A stretch of DNA of 64,000 nt from Gorillibacterium massiliense (GTDB taxonomy: Bacteria > Bacillota > Bacilli > Paenibacillales > NBRC-103111): positions 87,661-151,660 of the forward strand of contig NZ_CBQR020000101.1 in NCBI RefSeq assembly GCF_000455485.1, given 5' to 3'. A program made the translations under genes and the position numbers. Shown here piece by piece: positions 59,428 to 64,000 of the stretch. The first letter of the stretch is position 1; each line of letters opens with the position of its first letter. The notes under the pieces were generated by a model. The model saw only the letters and a program-made list of their open reading frames with translations. It was not told where the DNA came from and ran no database searches.

Positions 59428-61647
59428 TTACTTGACCGGGATCAGGATCTTTTGACCGATGAAGATCAAATTCGGGTTTTTCAGCTTATTGTATTCGGCC
59501 AGCTTGCGCCAGGTTGTTCCGTATTGCACGGCGATTTCCGACAGGGTATCGCCCTTCTTGACGATGTATACCGTGTCAGCCGATTGTGCCGGAGTTGTTG
59601 GCTTGGTCGGGGTCGTCGGAGTCGTCGGGGTGGTAGGCTTGTCAGGTGTTGCCGGAGTCGTCGTACCGCCGCTCGTGGAAGCCGACGCCAGATTCAATTT
59701 GAAATTAGCGTAGCCGTCGGTGGAATCACTGACATAGGTCAGTAATTTGTTGCCCGCTGCCGCCGCTTTAGCGGCCGGGGATGTTTGGAAGACGATGCTG
59801 GCGTTGCCTTTGATCGGAGCCAGCGACCAGTTGCCGTCCGCTGTCGGATTGATGGTGCCCGAGGTGCGGATGTAGTCGATGACGGCTTGACGGTTTTCAT
59901 CCGGCGAAGCCATGATGATGCGCTTGCCGTCCGGATTGGCGAACTTGCTGCTGGACGCCCGGTAGTTGTTGGAGGCAACGACGAATTTTTGCGCCGGATC
60001 AATCGGTTTGCCTTCGAAGGTCAAGTTTTTGATGCGGTTGGCGTCGGCATTGAGCAGCGCTCCCTTGGCATCGTATTTAGCCGGTTGGGTCACGTCGATC
60101 TGATACGAAACGCCGTCGATGACGTCAAAGTTGTAGGTCGGGAAATCCTGGTTGACCAGCGGTTGATCACCGGATTTGTTCGGATCGATTTGGTTGAATT
60201 GGCCGGCAGACCATTCCAGCCATTCTTTCACTTCCGCACCGGTGACCAGCACGGCGTTGATGGTGTTGGAGTACAGATACAGGTCAGCCACGTTTTTAAT
60301 GGCGATGTCCCCTGCGGGAATATTGGTGTAGTAGGAGGCGCCTTGACGGCCGCCTGCTTTAAATGGCGCTCCTGCGGACAGAATCGGCAGTCCTTCGTAA
60401 TCCGTACCTTGCAGGTGCTGCTTAACGTACCATTTTTGCGCATTGGTGACGATTTGAATAGATGGGTCGTCCTGTACCAAGGCGAAGAAGCTGTTGATCG
60501 GCGCCGACGTCTTGCCTACCGGGCCACGTACGTAGTTTAGGGTAGCTTCATGGTCTTTTTCTACGGCGTCGAGGACCTCTTTGTCGGCATCGACCAAAGA
60601 TTTCTTGTTGACCGTGTCATATATTGGCTTCACGGAAACGGCGGAATTCGTAACCGACCATTTGCCGCCGCTCAGCTGCAGGGTCAAATCGATGACCCCT
60701 AAATTATTGCCCCAGAAACCGGGCTCCACGGCCGGCACGCCGTTGATCGTGCCTTTTTCCAGATCAACGCCGGTTTTACCGGCAAAGGACTTGTCCGGGA
60801 AAATCTTATGGGCGTGGCCGAAGAGAATCGCGTCGATACCCTTCACCTTGCTCAAGTACAGCACGGCGTTTTCCATGTTCTCCATTTCAGGAATATCTTC
60901 AAAACCGGAGTGGGGGATAGCGATGATGATGTCCGCGCCTTCTTTTTTCATCTGCGGAACAAACTTCTCAGCAGTTTCCACGATATCTTTCGTGATGACC
61001 TTGCCTTCCAGGTTCGCCTTGTCCCACTGGTTGATTTGTGGTGGCACAAAGCCGATGACGCCTACTTTCAACGTATGGGTGGCGCCGCTTGTATCTTTTA
61101 CCGTTTTGTCGAGAATGAGGTAAGGGGTGAACGCATTGACATCATTGTCCGGATTGCTGTCCCCGTCATCCTTGTAGATGTTAGCATTCACATAAGGGAA
61201 CTTGGCCCCTGCGATGGAGGTTTTCAAAAAGTCGAGACCATAGTTGAACTCATGATTGCCAAGGTTTCCTGCGTCGTAATTCAGCAGATTCAATGCCTTG
61301 TAAACCGGATGCGTTTCTCCAGGCTGTAGCTTCTCCACGTTTGCGACGTAATCGCCCAGTGGGTTGCCCTGGATAATGTCTCCGTTGTCGAACAGCAAGC
61401 TGTTCACCGCATCCTCCCGGGCCTGCTTGATCAGCGTCGCCGTTTTGGCAAAGCCGTACTCATCCGTAGGCTTGTCCGAAAAGTAATCGTAGTTCACCAT
61501 GTTTACGTGCAGATCTGTCGTTTCCAGGACGCGCAAATTTACGGTAGGGTCCCCTGCTGCAGCATGAATACTACTGAGTGGCATCAGCAGTAAACTGAGT
61601 GCGACGAAAGCCGGCAAAGCCTTTTTCTTGCGGGATACGTTTGACAA
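59428..61647 (-). CDS. secreted cyclic nucleotidase/5'-nucleotidase with LysM
   Basis: A 739-residue exported enzyme. The TTG at 61647 follows GGAGGAGG with seven-base spacing, giving a clean signal peptide ending near SSIHAAAG. The metallophosphatase domain has ETTDLHVNM, NGDIIQG, GNHEFNYG and GHAHKIF, as in 2',3'-cyclic nucleotide 2'-phosphodiesterases (CpdB/YfkN). The C-terminal nucleotidase domain follows, then a Pro/Thr-rich linker and one LysM domain in the last 45 residues (VKKGDTLSEIAVQYGTTW), which would hold it on peptidoglycan. It would release nucleosides and phosphate outside the cell. Confidence 0.93.
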   Translation of the reverse strand: MSNVSRKKKALPAFVALSLLLMPLSSIHAAAGDPTVNLRVLETTDLHVNMVNYDYFSDKPTDEYGFAKTATLIKQAREDAVNSLLFDNGDIIQGNPLGDYVANVEKLQPGETHPVYKALNLLNYDAGNLGNHEFNYGLDFLKTSIAGAKFPYVNANIYKDDGDSNPDNDVNAFTPYLILDKTVKDTSGATHTLKVGVIGFVPPQINQWDKANLEGKVITKDIVETAEKFVPQMKKEGADIIIAIPHSGFEDIPEMENMENAVLYLSKVKGIDAILFGHAHKIFPDKSFAGKTGVDLEKGTINGVPAVEPGFWGNNLGVIDLTLQLSGGKWSVTNSAVSVKPIYDTVNKKSLVDADKEVLDAVEKDHEATLNYVRGPVGKTSAPINSFFALVQDDPSIQIVTNAQKWYVKQHLQGTDYEGLPILSAGAPFKAGGRQGASYYTNIPAGDIAIKNVADLYLYSNTINAVLVTGAEVKEWLEWSAGQFNQIDPNKSGDQPLVNQDFPTYNFDVIDGVSYQIDVTQPAKYDAKGALLNADANRIKNLTFEGKPIDPAQKFVVASNNYRASSSKFANPDGKRIIMASPDENRQAVIDYIRTSGTINPTADGNWSLAPIKGNASIVFQTSPAAKAAAAGNKLLTYVSDSTDGYANFKLNLASASTSGGTTTPATPDKPTTPTTPTTPTKPTTPAQSADTVYIVKKGDTLSEIAVQYGTTWRKLAEYNKLKNPNLIFIGQKILIPVK

Positions 61648-61800
61648 ATGACGTCCTCCTCCTGCTAGATGAATGGTTGATGTAAGAAAAACTCTCACAC
61701 CTTTCTATCATATCGGAAAAATATGGAAATGTCATGTTAAGTCATTGATAAATTTCACCGGATAGACAAATAGCCACCTGCGCTTCATTCCGCCGCCCCC

Positions 61801-62205
61801 TCATTTTAGCTCCGCATTTGCTTGGAACAAATCTTTCATCTCCTCAGGCACAGGGATGATATCCTCAGCGTAGACCGTGCCCTTTATCTCTGGTGTCATG
61901 CGGACGAGAACCATGCTGCCGTTGGGATAGGTAAGCAGCTCGTAATTGGTGAATGTCGTTACCGGTGAGGACCCTCTCGCTTCCTGCAGCACCCCCATCA
62001 TCCGCTTGGTGACCTTTGTCTGGGCTACTTCGCTGAAATAAGACTTGAACATTACGTAATTGCCGCCATCTCCCCCATTTGTGGCCACTCCATTCAACAG
62101 CATCGCCGTATTCAACGGGCTGTCCGGCTTTAGCGGCTTCTCACAGCCAGCGAGTAAAACAAAAGCAACCAGCAGGAGCGCCAGCGCACATGATGCTTTT
62201 TTCAT
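61801..62205 (-). CDS. small lipoprotein of unknown function
   Basis: A 134-residue lipoprotein with lipobox LAG-C (Cys21). The ATG follows GGGAGGAATTCG. The mature part is short and mixed alpha/beta with no motif I recognise. It is divergent from the next lipoprotein gene, so the two share an 89-bp promoter region. Confidence 0.8.
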   Translation of the reverse strand: MKKASCALALLLVAFVLLAGCEKPLKPDSPLNTAMLLNGVATNGGDGGNYVMFKSYFSEVAQTKVTKRMMGVLQEARGSSPVTTFTNYELLTYPNGSMVLVRMTPEIKGTVYAEDIIPVPEEMKDLFQANAELK

Positions 62206-62294
62206 AGCGAATTCCTCCCAAATTGTGTAAAATTATATAAAATTTCTTGCAAAACGAAACGAATCGTTCGTATCCAATGGTCAGGGGGATGCTT

Positions 62295-63464
62295 ATGAGG
62301 ATAAACCGATTTTTTGCATCATGCCTGCTCTTATGTATGCTAGCCGCCGCTTGCGCTTCGGCTGATAACGGAAGCACCGAAGCTGTCCGTTCATCTTCAA
62401 ATGATAGCTCGGCCAGTGGAAAATATGCGACGCTTCCCTTTAATCCGAGCAAAATCCAGATGCTACTTGCCTTGACCAAAGATAGTTACATCTATGGAGA
62501 ACTGGACGGTCAGGGAGACTGCCACTATTTCCGCTATGATATTTACACCAAAAAAACCGCAGCGCTGGGAACAGTCAAACTTTTTCACGTTGCCAGCAAC
62601 AGCATGGCGATGTTGAATAACCGTCTCTATTTTCATGCAGGAGCTGGCGAAAACCCGAATGGCGGGCTGTTTGCCATTGATCTTAAGAAAAATTCAGTGA
62701 AGCAAATTCAAACCGAAGATCATTTCATGGGGCTTGTCTATGTGGCGGCCACAACGGATAAACTGCTGATGCTGAAAAGCGAAGCATCTGGCAGTGCAGC
62801 TAGCGCCGGCACCACCTATATCGAAGCCTACGACCCAGCTAAGGACAAAACAAGTAGAGTCTTGGAAGTCCATGGAGACCCCGCGGCAAAAAGCGGCGAA
62901 TCCATCTCAAACTTCACCAGCGATAACAAGCAGCTCTATGTCCTGTTGCAAAAAGGCGATAGCGGCAAGGTTGTCCCTTATCTATCCATCTATTCACTCG
63001 ACGGAACCTTCATCCGTTCGATCAACCTTTCGGCAATTTATGAAAAAATGCTCAATCAGCCCATAAGCGAAGTCAAAGTGATGAATGATTATCTCTTTAT
63101 CAGCAATTTTTCCGGCAACGGGATATTGGGGAAGATAGACGGTGATTCCTTCATCCCGATTACGGATCTGACCCTTGATTTCGATCATGCCCAGTCGGCA
63201 AGCAGCGCCACCCGGAAAATCGAGGTTTTCTTCCAAAAAGGAACGAACGACGTCTATTTGCTGAATACCGCAACGGGCGAGCTGAAAAAATCCGTATTCA
63301 CAGGAGATTCAGCGGACGATAACGGCATCGCCTACATCCTGGAGGATGAGCAAAATCATGCAGCGATTCTCCGCCGCTCTTTTGCCAGAGATCTGACGCC
63401 TGAACAAGTGCATGCCTCCTTCTATTACGTCAGTTTGGAAGAACTGGCAGCGAATGCGAATTAG
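62295..63464 (+). CDS. large lipoprotein, possible beta-propeller
   Basis: A 389-residue lipoprotein with lipobox AAA-C (Cys20). The ATG at 62295 follows AGGGGG; the frame open to 62247 lacks a ribosome site. The mature part has repeated beta-strand text of the kind NNRLYFHAGAGENPNGGLFAIDL and NGGDDNGIAYILEDE-like turns, which suggests a WD/YVTN-like or DUF5050-type propeller. No catalytic motif is seen and the function is unknown. Confidence 0.75.
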   Translation: MRINRFFASCLLLCMLAAACASADNGSTEAVRSSSNDSSASGKYATLPFNPSKIQMLLALTKDSYIYGELDGQGDCHYFRYDIYTKKTAALGTVKLFHVASNSMAMLNNRLYFHAGAGENPNGGLFAIDLKKNSVKQIQTEDHFMGLVYVAATTDKLLMLKSEASGSAASAGTTYIEAYDPAKDKTSRVLEVHGDPAAKSGESISNFTSDNKQLYVLLQKGDSGKVVPYLSIYSLDGTFIRSINLSAIYEKMLNQPISEVKVMNDYLFISNFSGNGILGKIDGDSFIPITDLTLDFDHAQSASSATRKIEVFFQKGTNDVYLLNTATGELKKSVFTGDSADDNGIAYILEDEQNHAAILRRSFARDLTPEQVHASFYYVSLEELAANAN

Positions 63465-63545
63465 CCTGTCCGTCCAGCAAACCCTATAAAAGGATTAACG
63501 CCATATTCCGAGGTTAGCTTACGAAAATTCAACCCGGTAACCAAA

Positions 63546-63590
63546 GAGACCTGCCAAGGAGCTTCCGCTTCCTTTGCAGGTCTCATTTCA
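63546..63590. terminator. terminator between convergent genes
   Basis: GAGACCTGC pairs with GCAGGTCTC, with an inner AAGGAG/CTTCCTT stem, at 63546-63584. ATTTCAT follows on the plus strand. It lies between the propeller lipoprotein and the right-edge gene. Confidence 0.75.
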
Positions 63591-63599
63591 TACATGAGG

Positions 63600-64000
63600 T
63601 TATTCCACGATTATGGTATGCAGCTCGATGCAGCCGCTGTGGACACGCACCGTGATCACCGTTTCCTCCGCCGCATGAAGCTGGGCGGTGATGGCTTTAG
63701 CGGCAGTAGGCTGACCCGCGCTGCCCAGAGCGGTTGCAGCCAGCTTTGTCTGAGCAATGACGTTCCCGTCTTGCTCCACCGTCACCTGCGCGTCATCGCG
63801 GCAGATGAGTTCCAGCGACACCCGGTTATCTTCCGTTACGCCGCTAAACGTATACGAAGCGAACTCATTCGCGGCCAACTCCAGCGCCAAGAGGTCCCAG
63901 CCGCTGTCGAAGAAAAACTTCTTCGGCTGCGGTGTGTCAGTGAGCGCGACGACCCCCATGCCCGATTGTGCTTGATAGCCGTAAAGATTACCCTCCGTAC
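63600..64000 (-). CDS. C-terminal part of a gene cut by the right edge
   Basis: The frame stays open to the window end, so at least 133 residues of a longer minus-strand gene are seen. The upstream residues read TEGNLYGYQAQSGMGVV, continuing into the visible part without a start. The sequence is beta-rich and Ala/Val-rich with a Trp in FFFDSGWD, like the C-terminal domains of some carbohydrate enzymes, but I cannot name a family. Confidence 0.65.
   Translation of the reverse strand, partial: TEGNLYGYQAQSGMGVVALTDTPQPKKFFFDSGWDLLALELAANEFASYTFSGVTEDNRVSLELICRDDAQVTVEQDGNVIAQTKLAATALGSAGQPTAAKAITAQLHAAEETVITVRVHSGCIELHTIIVE

Overview
The window looks like chromosome from a spore-forming Firmicute of the Paenibacillus/Cohnella type. 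This is inferred from moderate GC, strong AGGAGG-type ribosome binding sites, frequent TTG starts, many two-gene permease plus lipoprotein sugar importers, and YesM/YesN-style sensor pairs beside glycoside hydrolases. I see no rRNA, tRNA, transposase, phage gene or CRISPR array.

Layout. 1-4.1 kb: a large MMPL/RND exporter with its MarR regulator. 4.2-10.6 kb: a carbohydrate ABC importer, an AraC regulator and a GH42 beta-galactosidase. 10.7-24.8 kb: the most interesting region, a flavin-based extracellular electron transfer (EET) cluster. 25.1-34.3 kb: a GNAT protein, then an operon of sugar importer, histidine kinase, response regulator and GH5 hydrolase. 34.4-41.3 kb: an SDR, a WYL regulator, the prenyltransferase that completes the EET gene set (36.8-37.7 kb), an AraC/GyrI-type regulator, an AraC remnant and a LacI-like/GGDEF sensor. 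41.5-45.2 kb: a heterodimeric ABC exporter with one degenerate ATP site. 45.3-56.1 kb: a second YesMN-type importer locus with GH43-ricin and GH50-like enzymes. 56.3-64 kb: a KtrB/TrkH potassium channel subunit, small DinB, YdeI and VOC proteins, a LysM-bearing nucleotidase and lipoproteins. A gene cut by the right edge ends the window.

How the EET genes fit together (family knowledge from the Listeria system plus inference). A HepS-like/HepT-like pair (14.3-15.7 kb) would make the prenyl tail. A UbiA prenyltransferase (36.8 kb) would attach it to dihydroxynaphthoate, giving demethylmenaquinone. A membrane-tethered NADH dehydrogenase, Ndh2 (12.3-14.2 kb), would reduce that quinone. EetA and EetB would help carry electrons and flavin. 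EetB with an EcfT-like protein and two EcfA-type ATPases (20.1-23.2 kb) would form a flavin-exporting ECF complex. The ApbE lipoprotein FmnB (23.7-24.8 kb) would attach FMN to the two-domain lipoprotein PplA (11.3-12.2 kb), which passes electrons to outside acceptors. A hotdog thioesterase at the end of the export operon could be the dihydroxynaphthoyl-CoA hydrolase.

Both main EET transcription units carry a TTGTGA-N6-TCAC-type dyad at or just downstream of the -10 box. This matches the Rex (NADH-sensing) or Fnr/Crp pattern, so redox control by repression is a testable prediction. Also unusual here are a three-repeat secreted protein of unknown function (16.0-17.7 kb) and, upstream of it, four direct repeats spaced by exactly 21 bp.
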